Part shown: positions 34,989-42,217 of the stretch, one piece after another
How the letters are laid out: every line of letters begins with the position of its first letter
Numbering within the stretch: position 1 is the first letter of the stretch
Assembly: GCA_001873065.1 (NCBI GenBank)
Contig: MNYM01000001.1
Coordinates: forward strand, 1-43,824
Direction of reading: 5' to 3'
Source of the DNA: Flavobacteriaceae bacterium CG2_30_31_66
Lineage (GTDB): Bacteria; Bacteroidota; Bacteroidia; Flavobacteriales; Flavobacteriaceae
Length of the DNA stretch: 43,824 bases
Program-made: the position numbers and the translations under genes
The notes under the pieces: model-generated
The model's database searches: none
Told to the model about the DNA's origin: nothing
Seen by the model: only the letters and a program-made list of their open reading frames with translations

Positions 34989-35840
34989 CTACTGAATATT
35001 ATTTCGATGATACTCTAACAAGTTGTCAATAGGTCTTTGTATGACATCTGTTATTGTCAAATGATTTCTTTGCGCAACTTTTTCTAATAAATCTCTAAAG
35101 TAAAAAGCAATAGACCCTATAAAATAAAGAGGGGTTTCTATACCTTTCTCAAAAGGCAATACTCTGTATTTAAAAAATTCTTGAAATCCTTTTTTGATGA
35201 TTCGTTTGATGTATTTATCATCTTTAAATGCAAACATAAATTGTGCAAATGTTGCCAAATACATATTTGGATTTTGCTCTCTGTACAAATTTTTCTTGAC
35301 GAAGTCTGCATCTAAATTAAATTCAGCTTCAAATTTTGTTGCAATTCTTTTTGGCATTTTATCATAAAAATATTCCTTTAATAGTATTTTACCAAAATGA
35401 TTTCCACTAGCCTCATCCATCACAATATATCCTAAAGAAACAGTTTTCATGTGAAGGTTTTCCCCATCAAAATAACAACTATTTGAACCCGTTCCTAAAA
35501 TACAAACGATGGCAGGTTCTTTACCAGAAGCTGCATACACTGCTGCTAACATATCCTCTGCAACAAATACTTTTGCATTGATAAAAATAGATTCAAGAAC
35601 ATCTTGTAAGATTTTTATAGCTGCTGGAGTTCCACAGCCCGCTCCATAAAAATAAATTTCTTCAACATCGTCTTTGACATTGATTAATTGAAACATGTGT
35701 ATGATTCGATCCGTTAACTCTTTGGTGGAATTTACTTCAGGATTCAAACCCAAGGTTCTTACTCTGAATTCTTCTTTTTTATCTTTATTAATAGCAATCC
35801 AATCTGCTTTTGTTGAACCACCGTCAGCAATTAAAATCAT
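34989..35840 (-). CDS. BadF/BadG/BcrA-family ATPase, N-acetylglucosamine kinase-like
   Basis: A 283-aa protein of the actin/hexokinase fold. ILIADGGSTKADWIAI is the phosphate-1 motif, AIVCILGTGSNSCYFDG the phosphate-2 motif, and VMDEASGNHFGKILLK a conserved central stretch. The family includes eukaryotic NAGK and bacterial amino-sugar kinases; substrate not determinable. Its promoter is at 35857-35887. Confidence 0.88.
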   Translation of the reverse strand: MILIADGGSTKADWIAINKDKKEEFRVRTLGLNPEVNSTKELTDRIIHMFQLINVKDDVEEIYFYGAGCGTPAAIKILQDVLESIFINAKVFVAEDMLAAVYAASGKEPAIVCILGTGSNSCYFDGENLHMKTVSLGYIVMDEASGNHFGKILLKEYFYDKMPKRIATKFEAEFNLDADFVKKNLYREQNPNMYLATFAQFMFAFKDDKYIKRIIKKGFQEFFKYRVLPFEKGIETPLYFIGSIAFYFRDLLEKVAQRNHLTITDVIQRPIDNLLEYHRNNIQ

Positions 35841-35856
35841 ATATGTTAATTTTTTC

Positions 35857-35887
35857 CAAATATATTATAAGAATTTAGGATGTGCAA
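35857..35887 (-). promoter_or_regulatory. Promoter of the BadF-family gene
   Basis: On the minus strand TTG (35887-35885) is followed after 20 bp by TATATTTG (35864-35857), a full match to the flavobacterial pattern. The leader would be about 13 bases. Confidence 0.55.
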
Positions 35888-36163
35888 TAGTTTTTGGGTT
35901 TTAGTTGAAGGTGGTTGGTTTGAGGTTTCTGTTGATTCTGTTGTTAAGGGGGTTAGAGGTTAATTGGTTATTTGTTAAAGTTAGTTTTGTTTAGTATTAT
36001 TACTTTTTAGTTCGTCATTCCGACGTTAAGAGGAATCTTAAGTCCGAATTTTGACTTTTGGCTTTCGCCTTTTGACTTTTGACTTTCGACCTTTGCCACT
36101 ATAAAATTCCTCATTTCTTTTCTCAAATCTCAAAACTAATTTCAATAATCATCTTAAAAAGTG
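35888..36163. repeat. Intergenic low-complexity repeats
   Basis: No gene is seen here. The stretch holds GTTAATTGG repeats near 35960, a CGTCATTCCGACG palindrome at 36013, and TTTTGACTTTTGGCTTTCG-type runs at 36050-36097. Confidence 0.55.
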
Positions 36164-36171
36164 TAATTTTG
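36164..36171 (+). promoter_or_regulatory. Candidate -7 box for the PHP phosphatase gene
   Basis: TAATTTTG matches TAnnTTTG, 17 bp before the ATG at 36189. Confidence 0.45.
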
Positions 36172-36188
36172 TTTAAAATCAAAAAAGT

Positions 36189-36932
36189 ATGCTTTTCTTT
36201 AAGAAAAAAGAGATTCCTTTGATGGAATTTTTCCCAAAGGAAATGGTGGATATTCACTCACATTTGCTTCCTGGCATTGATGATGGTGCTAAAGATCTTG
36301 AAGCCACCGTAGCCTTGATTCGTAAAATGGCTTCTTTTGGAATTACTAATTTTATCACTACCCCTCATGTTTTAGGAGATTTATATCCTAATACTCCTGA
36401 AATTATTCAAAAGAAACTGCAATTAGTGCAAGATGCTCTGGGTAATACCGATTTGTCACACATTCGTCTGAAAGCTGCTGCTGAATATATGTTGGATGAA
36501 CAATTTGCTGTTTTTTTAGAAAAGGGAAACTTACTGACCTTGAAAGACAATTTAATCTTAGTAGAAATGTCCTATTTTAGCCCCCCTTTGAACCTGTATG
36601 CCCTTCTTTTTGAAATTCAATTGAAGGGGTATAAACCCGTATTGGCACATCCTGAGCGTTATTTTACCTACCACAACAACCCTAGGGAATTTCAAAAACT
36701 AAAAAGAGCGGGTTGTTTGTTTCAGTTGAATTTACTTTCTCTCACACCTCATTATGGCAAACCTGTTGAAAAAACAGCCCAACTTTTATTAAAAGAGGGC
36801 ATGTATGATTTTGTAGGCACAGACACGCATCATCAACAGCATTTGGACTTGCTTCAGAAAATCAGTACGAAGGAAAATTTAAAATTGTTGGAGGGCCTTC
36901 TACAGGAAAATGTTAGGGTTTTTGGGGGTTAG
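36189..36932 (+). CDS. PHP-domain tyrosine-protein phosphatase (CpsB/YwqE type)
   Basis: A 247-aa soluble protein of the PHP superfamily. MVDIHSHLLPGIDDGAKD carries the metal-binding histidines, with further ligands in FITTPHVLGDLYPN, KPVLAHPERYFTY and FVGTDTHHQQHL. The CpsB/YwqE type dephosphorylates tyrosine kinases controlling capsule or exopolysaccharide synthesis. No Wzc-like kinase is in the window, but the gene lies before the accessory region that ends in fcl, suggesting a link to a surface polysaccharide locus. Confidence 0.88.
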   Translation: MLFFKKKEIPLMEFFPKEMVDIHSHLLPGIDDGAKDLEATVALIRKMASFGITNFITTPHVLGDLYPNTPEIIQKKLQLVQDALGNTDLSHIRLKAAAEYMLDEQFAVFLEKGNLLTLKDNLILVEMSYFSPPLNLYALLFEIQLKGYKPVLAHPERYFTYHNNPREFQKLKRAGCLFQLNLLSLTPHYGKPVEKTAQLLLKEGMYDFVGTDTHHQQHLDLLQKISTKENLKLLEGLLQENVRVFGG

Positions 36933-37256
36933 GTAACGGTTCTCGATACACCTTTGCTACGCTACGGCACTCGAACTGACAGACATGGTTTCAACTTATA
37001 CTTTATAGGTAGTTATTAAAATTAACGAATGTCAGTTCGAGTTTGGTTTCGAAGCATGAGAAACCAAGTATCGACTTCTCGATACAATTCCTCCAAAAAA
37101 GACGGAATCACTCGAGGTGACAGACTTAGGATTAGCGATTAGGGTTTAATTGGTTATTTGGTTAATTGATATATTGCTACATTGATTCATTGGTAAATTG
37201 TTTAAGGGTTTCTATTGTTTCTATTGTTCATTCACGCTGTTCCTTGGCTATGAGAT
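36933..37256. repeat. Intergenic region with GTTCGAGT / TTCTCGATACA repeats
   Basis: No gene is seen. TTCTCGATACA occurs at 36940 and 37076. CACTCGAACTGACA (36968-36981) is complementary to TGTCAGTTCGAGT (37030-37042), so the two can form a hairpin. A third, diverged arm is at 37109. Another copy of the motif pair lies at 38576-38620. TTAATTGGTT simple repeats follow to about 37200. Confidence 0.65.
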
Positions 37257-37289
37257 AAAAAAATCTCCCTAATCCGAGGAAAAGGGAGA
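37257..37289 (-). terminator. Terminator of the 249-aa gene
   Basis: TCTCCC and GGGAGA pair around a 14-base loop and are followed on the minus strand by seven T. Confidence 0.8.
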
Positions 37290-37355
37290 CTTTGGTGTGA
37301 AATATTGGGTGTATTTACGCATACACCTTTTTACTTCACTGGATTCTCAAATAAT

Positions 37356-38105
37356 TTAACTCACTTTGATGAGTTGTAAAACATTGAATGCCCCATTGTT
37401 CAAAGAGTATTTCACTCCGTTGATTTCCTGTAGAAAGACAATTTTCAAGGCAATCATCTCTGTACCCATTCCTGTAGCAGGTGCTGTGAACACCAAGCTA
37501 AGATTGGTCATCGGGTCATTGGCAGCTAGCTCTACTACATTGCTTCGAACTATTTGCTTTTGCGCCTCTGTGAAATTCAAATTGGCATGAAAAGCACTGA
37601 TGTTGCAATGTGTTGCTCCCTGAAATTTACCCAACATCAAACTAGGTGTTACCTCAACAATACTTACCTCTTTTGTAGTGTCGTCAATCAGAATATCTGA
37701 ATCTAACACCGTTTCTAAAGCGGCTTGGGTATTGAAATTAAACCCTTGCAATAGTGCTTTCGCTCCTGCTGTTTCTAACGCAATTCCAATTTTACGCTCT
37801 CCCCTAGCGGAGATTACATCTTGTTTGATTGCTTTGAACAATGCACTGGTCAATCTGTAGGTAACCGAATTGTCTTTGACGTCGGCTCTATGTGTTGCCC
37901 ACGCAGTTCGGAAAAACTTATTAGCCTTTGCCACTTCCGTAAACTCAGCGTTATTTTCGCGAGTTCTTGCAAATGCTGGATCGTTTTTCAATCTTCCACT
38001 TTCGATGCCTCCTTTGGTTTTTACCCAATATTTACCATCCTTTTTGTAGAAGGTCATCCCATCTAGGGTGCCTTCAATTTTCAATAATGACTTTAATTTT
38101 GCCAT
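37356..38105 (-). CDS. Hypothetical protein, 249 aa, unknown function
   Basis: I do not recognise the family. The protein is soluble, with no signal peptide or membrane segment. The basic N terminus reads AKLKSLLKIEGTLDGMTFYK and includes KDGKYWVKTKGG, which looks like a small beta unit. A helical RTRENNAEF-type stretch follows near 50, then RTAWATHRADVKDNSVTYRL and a beta-rich C-terminal half rich in hydrophobic/Thr segments. It forms a monocistronic unit with its own promoter (38215), a long leader with a stem, and a terminator (37257). It lies among repeats and looks accessory. Confidence 0.75.
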   Translation of the reverse strand: MAKLKSLLKIEGTLDGMTFYKKDGKYWVKTKGGIESGRLKNDPAFARTRENNAEFTEVAKANKFFRTAWATHRADVKDNSVTYRLTSALFKAIKQDVISARGERKIGIALETAGAKALLQGFNFNTQAALETVLDSDILIDDTTKEVSIVEVTPSLMLGKFQGATHCNISAFHANLNFTEAQKQIVRSNVVELAANDPMTNLSLVFTAPATGMGTEMIALKIVFLQEINGVKYSLNNGAFNVLQLIKVS

Positions 38106-38211
38106 TTTTTTAAAAAATTTAATTGTTTATAAATATTATTAGTAATGAGTGCTTTTTCGTTTTGAATCTCTGCAGCGATTCGTCGTGAAATAGGCTTGTC
38201 GCTCATTACTT
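38106..38211 (-). promoter_or_regulatory. Structured 5' leader of the 249-aa gene
   Basis: On the minus strand the predicted leader (about 105 bases) starts with AGTAATGAG (38211-38203), complementary to CTCATTACT (38149-38141) over 9 perfect base pairs. Inside, GAATC (38181-38177) pairs with GATTC (38168-38164) around an 8-base loop. The stem begins at the predicted transcript start. Not a known riboswitch to me. Confidence 0.45.
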
Positions 38212-38214
38212 AGG

Positions 38215-38222
38215 CAAAGGTA
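38215..38222 (-). promoter_or_regulatory. Candidate -7 box for the 249-aa gene
   Basis: TACCTTTG on the minus strand matches TAnnTTTG; it places the transcript start at the foot of the leader stem. No -33 TTG at the usual distance. Confidence 0.4.
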
Positions 38223-38965
38223 TTTTATCGATTTTTTGAGAATCATAAGTTTTAACAACTCTTATAATAAACTGTAAAAAGTTGTATATTTTTTCTAATA
38301 AGTAACTACTAATACCCATAAGTAACTTTATTTACTTGCATCTCTCCTTTTTTTTATTGCTTTTAGATGTGGGCTTTCTATGGGCTTAAAGTGGGCTTAG
38401 CGTAGGCTTCTTATGGTAGCCCATTTCATCTTGAGTTTTCATAAAGTGAATCTTATTTTCTATATCACACAGAACCTTTTGTGCATTTTGATAAAATTCG
38501 TACCTACAAGTGGATTTTTTGAATAAAATGAGAAAAGATATTATACTATAGGTATGATTTTAAATGCGAAGTTCGTTCTCGATACAACTTTTCGTGGCTC
38601 AAAATTACACGAACTGTCAGAAAACCTATTTTTCACTCTCAAAATGTACAACGGGTTTATAGAGAAGTAGTTTTAAATAAATCGTATTGGCGAAATTTTT
38701 AAGATTTACAATGCGATGATCCTGCTCAACTTCATTTTTAAAGTGCTCTCAATATTTTATTTAAAAAATAATCTGATAAAGTTAAATTCTATTAACCCAT
38801 TATTCATAAGGGTTTTAAACATTTTAAGTTCCTGAAACTTATTTTTTTTCTCTCTTAAAAAGGGTGTTTTTTTTATGTCCTATTTTAAAATTTAGGAGGT
38901 TTTTACATTGCGTTCGAATTTAGTACTAGAAACCAAAACGATATTTTTTTAAAACAGCTATAAAA
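38223..38965. other. Gene-poor spacer, AT-rich
   Basis: No ORF that I would support. It contains GGGCTT-type repeats at 38368-38424 (GTGGGCTTT, ATGGGCTTAAAGTGGGCTTAG), a TTCTCGATACA motif at 38576, CACGAACTGTCAG at 38608, and AT-rich sequence after that. Confidence 0.5.
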
Positions 38966-39130
38966 ATGAAACGATTTTATAAACACTATAAAATAACTAT
39001 TTGTAAAACACAATTCTGGGCAGATTTTAAGATGAGTAAAGACCCAAATTACATGTCTTATTTTTTTTTAATCCCGTCTATACATTTGTCCTTTAGTTAT
39101 GAAAAAAGAGGCCAAAGCCCATTTATTTAA
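38966..39130 (+). CDS. Small hypothetical protein, 54 aa
   Basis: An ATG-to-TAA frame of 54 codons, starting MKRFYKHYKITICKTQF and ending SYEKRGQSPFI. It is aromatic-rich (F/Y/W about a quarter of residues) and basic. WADFKMSKDPNYMSYFF followed by LIPSIHLSFSYEKRG suggests beta strands. No signal or membrane segment is evident, though the aromatic stretch is hydrophobic. I have no firm family name. The next small gene follows after 22 bp, so it may be the first of a three-gene operon. Confidence 0.5.
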   Translation: MKRFYKHYKITICKTQFWADFKMSKDPNYMSYFFLIPSIHLSFSYEKRGQSPFI

Positions 39131-39152
39131 AAACAATTAATTCATCACAGCT

Positions 39153-39356
39153 ATGCTACTTTTTGAAAATACAATCGTAACAGCTCATCAATTAAGTATT
39201 TTTTTGAATTGTCACGAAAAAACTGCAAGAAAATATTATCGCATCATATTAAAACACGTCGGAAAATCTAGCAAGGCCCTTCTAGTATTAGAAGATTTGA
39301 GCGACTATTATGAAATACCATTAAAACACTTTAAAGAATTTAAAACACATAAATAA
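39153..39356 (+). CDS. Small helix-turn-helix-like protein, 67 aa
   Basis: Residues 10-32 (TAHQLSIFLNCHEKTARKYY) resemble a helix-turn-helix of the MerR/excisionase sort. The rest (KALLVLEDLSDYYEIPLKHF) looks like a short strand plus helix. It is paralogous to the next gene: both have an x-x-L-x-x-F segment, a T-x-x-K recognition-like helix, a central strand, and a D-L-x-x-x-x-x-I stretch. Only 1 bp separates them, which suggests coupled translation and paired function, perhaps a heterodimer. DNA binding is inferred. Confidence 0.6.
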   Translation: MLLFENTIVTAHQLSIFLNCHEKTARKYYRIILKHVGKSSKALLVLEDLSDYYEIPLKHFKEFKTHK

Positions 39357-39357
39357 A

Positions 39358-39597
39358 ATGAAAAAAGCACCAAAACCAAGTCTTTACAAAAGAATTAATT
39401 CAAAAGATTTGGCAACCTTTTACGAAGTTAGTTATCAAACTGGCAATAAAAAATTTAATATGATTGCTACTGAAAGCACTAATAAGAAACGAATTTTATA
39501 TATCAATGATTTGATAAAATTTGAAGGAATAGATAAAGAGGAAGTGGGAACATTTTTAAAAGAATTTTATAAAAAAGTGTATGGGTTTGAATACTGA
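39358..39597 (+). CDS. Small paralog of the preceding HTH-like protein, 79 aa
   Basis: A 79-aa basic protein. Residues 14-36 (NSKDLATFYEVSYQTGNKKF) align with the HTH-like segment of the 67-aa protein, and RILYINDLIKFEGIDKEEV aligns with its C-terminal part. It has an extra Lys/Pro-rich N-terminal segment of about 10 residues. Start ATG is 1 bp after the previous stop. No known name. Confidence 0.6.
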   Translation: MKKAPKPSLYKRINSKDLATFYEVSYQTGNKKFNMIATESTNKKRILYINDLIKFEGIDKEEVGTFLKEFYKKVYGFEY

Positions 39598-39840
39598 AGT
39601 TTATCCTTTTTATTTTATAGGATATTTGATTTACGAGGGTCAATATTTAAAATTCATAAAGTACACCTAAAAACTTTTTAGTATTGATAAGATCCGTTTG
39701 AGTAAGGAGAGGTATTTTAGGATTTTATTTCACTTTTAGGTTTTCATCCTCAACTTAGCCTGTCTCTATATTTGTTGGGATTTCAGCGACTAAATTATCA
39801 AAATCGTTTTAGAAATTTAGAATGATGCTAATGATGGAGT
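39598..39840. other. Spacer, no gene seen
   Basis: Separates the small-gene trio from the repeat cluster. No hairpin or ORF that I would support. Confidence 0.4.
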
Positions 39841-39842
39841 TT

Positions 39843-40281
39843 GAAGTTACGGATTGCTTCAGTCGTGCCTGCTTCGCAATGACGGATTGAAATTACGGAT
39901 TGCTTTAGTCGTGCCTCCTTCGCAATGACTTGTTAAGAGTAACTACAATTGGTTTGTATTTATGACGTCTTTGCGAGGACGATAGGACGAAGCAATCTGT
40001 TTATTGAAATTTACTTTATTTTTAGAGTGAGGGTGGCTTAATTGGCAGATTGCTTCAGTCGTGCCTGCTTCGCAATGACGGGGTGAAGTTACGGATTGCT
40101 TCAGTCGTGCCTTCTTCGCAATGACTTGTTAAGAGTAACTACAATTGGTTTGTATTTATGACGTCCTTGCGAGGACGATAGGACGAAGCAATCTGTTTAT
40201 TGAAATTTACTGAATACCGAGAACGAGGGAGGCTTAATTGGCAGATTGCTTCAGTCGTGCCTCCTTCGCAATGACGGGACT
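39843..40281. repeat. GATTGCTTC...GCAATGACG element cluster with 196-bp direct duplication
   Basis: The element (ATTGCTTCAGTCGTGCC then TTCGCAATGACG, about 35 bp) occurs near 39850, 39895, 40050, 40090 and 40245. Inverted forms (TTGCGAGGACGATAGGACG, GAAGCAATCTG) occur near 39971 and 40167. A 187-bp segment is duplicated in direct orientation: 39895-40081 and 40091-40277, offset 196 bp, with few differences. Inverted arms can form hairpins. A further copy is at 40644. Confidence 0.85.
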
Positions 40282-40303
40282 AGCTATAATGCCGTGGGAC
40301 AAT

Positions 40304-40600
40304 TTAGATGTTGAAAAGCCAGCCCTCGGAAAGGTCGTTCCAATTTGGGTTTTCTTGATTGATGAGGAATTCTTTTCTTTTTCTATTTCCTGATTTTAGT
40401 TGTTTTTCTCTTGCTATTGCTTGTGTGATGTCATCGAATTCTTCATAATAGACTAATATATCACAATTGTATTTTGCTGTGAAACCTTTGTATTCCTTGT
40501 TTTTGTGTTGGTATATTCTTTTTAATAGATTGCTTGTTACTCCGATGTAGATTACTGTTTTGTTTTTGTTTGTCAGGAAGTAAACGTGGCTTTTTTTCAT
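40304..40600 (-). CDS. GIY-YIG family protein
   Basis: A 98-aa single-domain GIY-YIG nuclease-like protein. VYFLTNKNKTVIYIGVTSNL holds the VYF/YIG motif, followed by LLKRIYQHKN with the catalytic Arg and a Glu in EFDDITQAIAREKQLKSG. It is the short stand-alone form related to the UvrC N terminus and YhbQ. The gene sits inside the repeat cluster, with GATTGCTTC elements on both sides, and could be part of a mobile unit, although no transposase is present. Confidence 0.9.
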   Translation of the reverse strand: MKKSHVYFLTNKNKTVIYIGVTSNLLKRIYQHKNKEYKGFTAKYNCDILVYYEEFDDITQAIAREKQLKSGNRKRKEFLINQENPNWNDLSEGWLFNI

Positions 40601-40643
40601 GTTGTAAATGTATGTAAAGATTTTAATTTTTTTTAATGTGGGA

Positions 40644-40676
40644 TTGCTTCAGTCGTGCCTCCTTCGCAATGACGGA
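40644..40676 (+). repeat. GATTGCTTC...GCAATGACG element copy
   Basis: A single copy of the dispersed 35-bp element found at 39843-40281, here on the other side of the GIY-YIG gene. Confidence 0.8.
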
Positions 40677-40751
40677 GATGGATAACCACCAACCACTAAC
40701 CATCCACTACAACGTTTTATTAAAAAAATGCTATATTGCATCGATTTAAAT

Positions 40752-40781
40752 TTTGATTTTCATTATTAACGTTTATATTTG
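40752..40781 (+). promoter_or_regulatory. Promoter of the first nucleotidyltransferase gene
   Basis: TTTG (40752-40755) and TATATTTG (40774-40781) are 18 bp apart, matching both elements of the Bacteroidetes promoter. The ATG at 40798 is 16 bp downstream. Confidence 0.6.
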
Positions 40782-40797
40782 CACAAAAGAAAAAAAA

Positions 40798-41232
40798 ATG
40801 AAGAAAAAGGCAATCATTGTCTCGGGATATTTCAATCCTATCCACAAAGGGCATTTAGAATACTTTAATAATGCCAAGTCACTAGCCGACGAACTATTTG
40901 TTATCGTAAACAGCGACCATCAACGCGCTCTTAAAGGCTCCAAAGAATTTCAACAAGAAGACGAACGTCTCTTTATCGTACAAAACATCAAAGCCGTGGA
41001 CAAAGCATTTTTGTCTATTGACCAAGATCGTACCGTATGTGCCAGTATTGCTGATATTCATCAAAAATTTGGCGCTGAGTATGATTTGGGCTTTGCCAAT
41101 GGCGGCGATCAAAACAACAATTCCATTCCCGAGGCACCTATTTGTGAGGAGTTGGGTATTGAATTGATTGATGGTTTGGGGGATAAGATTCAGTCTTCGT
41201 CGTGGCTTTTAGGCGGCGGGAAGGGGGTTTAG
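40798..41232 (+). CDS. Cytidylyltransferase-family protein 1
   Basis: A 144-aa protein of the nucleotidyltransferase (HxGH) superfamily. SGYFNPIHKGHLEYFNNAK has the HxGH signature (His16-His19), and the rest (NSDHQRALKGSKEF) fits the fold. The C terminus (IQSSSWLLGGG) has an SSS/W stretch where ISSTxVR would be, perhaps adapted. Substrate is not determinable; it could activate glycerol phosphate or another alcohol phosphate. Start ATG 40798 chosen over an in-frame upstream codon because the promoter lies between them. Followed by a 275-bp repeat-filled gap. Confidence 0.82.
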   Translation: MKKKAIIVSGYFNPIHKGHLEYFNNAKSLADELFVIVNSDHQRALKGSKEFQQEDERLFIVQNIKAVDKAFLSIDQDRTVCASIADIHQKFGAEYDLGFANGGDQNNNSIPEAPICEELGIELIDGLGDKIQSSSWLLGGGKGV

Positions 41233-41507
41233 GGGTTAGTTGTTTAGGGTTTAGAGGTTAGATATTCAACTACAGAAACAATAGAAACTGTTAAAGGTTC
41301 AAAGTTTAAAATTTAAGGTTAGAGGTTTACATATCTAACATTTAGAAACCACAGAAACCTAACAATAGAAACTGTTTAGAGTTCAGAGTTTAAAATTTAA
41401 AGTTCAAAGTTTAAAGTTCAAGGAAATAAATAATTTGCTAATCGCTAAAAGCCAAAAGCTAACAACTAAAGGCTATCAGCGAATAGTTAACAGCAAAAAG
41501 CTAAAAC
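41233..41507. repeat. Degenerate GGTTTAG / TTCAAAGTTTAAA repeats
   Basis: No gene. GTTAGGGGTTAG-type sequences and ACAGAAACAATAGAAACTG (once near 41274 and once, diverged, near 41351) precede runs of TTTAAAGTTCAAAG. Confidence 0.55.
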
Positions 41508-41939
41508 ATGAAAATAGGAATTACGTTCAGCTCATTTGATTTGCTCCATGCAGGGCATGTAAAGATGTTGGAGGAAGCAAAAACTCAGTGTGATTATTTG
41601 ATTTGTGGTTTGCAAACCGACCCTACGCTTGATCGTCCAGAAAAAAACAGGCCTGTTCAGACGGTTGTAGAAAGGTACATCCAATTAAAGGGATGCAAAT
41701 TTGTAGATGAAATAGTACCGTATGCTACTGAGCAGGATTTGGAAGATATTTTGCGATCCTTTAAAATCGATGTGCGTATCATTGGAGACGAATATATGAA
41801 CAAACCTTTTACAGGACGTGAGTATTGCGAACAAGCGGGTATTGCTTTTTTTTTCAACAAGCGTGAGCACCGATTTTCTAGTAGCGGGCTGAGAAAAGAG
41901 GTTCAGGAGAAGGAGAATATGAAGATGATTGATAAGTAA
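41508..41939 (+). CDS. Cytidylyltransferase-family protein 2 (glycerol-3-phosphate type)
   Basis: A 143-aa protein close to TagD-type glycerol-3-phosphate cytidylyltransferases. ITFSSFDLLHAGHVKMLEEA carries HxGH (His14-His17), VVERYIQLKGCKFVDEIVPY the central motif, and HRFSSSGLRKEV the C-terminal ISST-like site. Its product, a CDP-alcohol, would feed a surface polymer or glycolipid. It shares the superfamily with the gene upstream. Confidence 0.87.
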   Translation: MKIGITFSSFDLLHAGHVKMLEEAKTQCDYLICGLQTDPTLDRPEKNRPVQTVVERYIQLKGCKFVDEIVPYATEQDLEDILRSFKIDVRIIGDEYMNKPFTGREYCEQAGIAFFFNKREHRFSSSGLRKEVQEKENMKMIDK

Positions 41940-42187
41940 ATGTTTAGGGGTTGTAATTCAACCGCAAAGGACGCAAAGGAATTGATTTAAGGTTTGAAGT
42001 TTAAGGTTTTGGTTTCAAAATTTAACCGCAAAGGATGCAAAAGAATTGATTTAAGGTTTGAAGTTTAAGATTCAAAATTTAAGGTTTTGTGATTTAACCG
42101 CTAAGGACGCAAAGAAAAACTGTTGTTATCACGCTAAGGACGCAAAGTATTGACTAGAAATAACGTTATTAAGAATTAGAAAATAGA
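41940..42187. repeat. AACCGCAAAGGACGCAAAG direct repeats
   Basis: AACCGCAAAGGACGCAAAG occurs at 41960, again with one change at 42024 and as AACCGCTAAGGACGCAAAG at 42096, with a shorter copy near 42131. Between them is GGTTTGAAGTTTAAG. Offsets are 64 and 72 bp. Related to the inverted repeat at 24871. Confidence 0.75.
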
Positions 42188-42206
42188 CCCTGAAACAAGT
42201 TCAGGG
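42188..42206 (+). promoter_or_regulatory. CCCTGAA...TTCAGGG hairpin before fcl
   Basis: A perfect 7-bp stem around a 5-base loop, ending 11 bp before the fcl ATG. It could hinder or shape translation start, or be a dispersed element. Confidence 0.6.
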
Positions 42207-42217
42207 TGACAATAGGA

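Noticed and set aside
39099..39140. 13-codon leader peptide (MKKEAKAHLF...) before the HTH-like pair
   Set aside because: It overlaps the more convincing 54-aa frame in another frame and has no supporting signal, so it is more likely chance. A TACATTTG at 39081 also lies inside the 54-aa frame and is not used for the same reason.
39843..40676. Insertion sequence or transposon with transposase
   Set aside because: Repeats flank only a GIY-YIG gene; no transposase or integrase motif and no target-site duplication could be identified.
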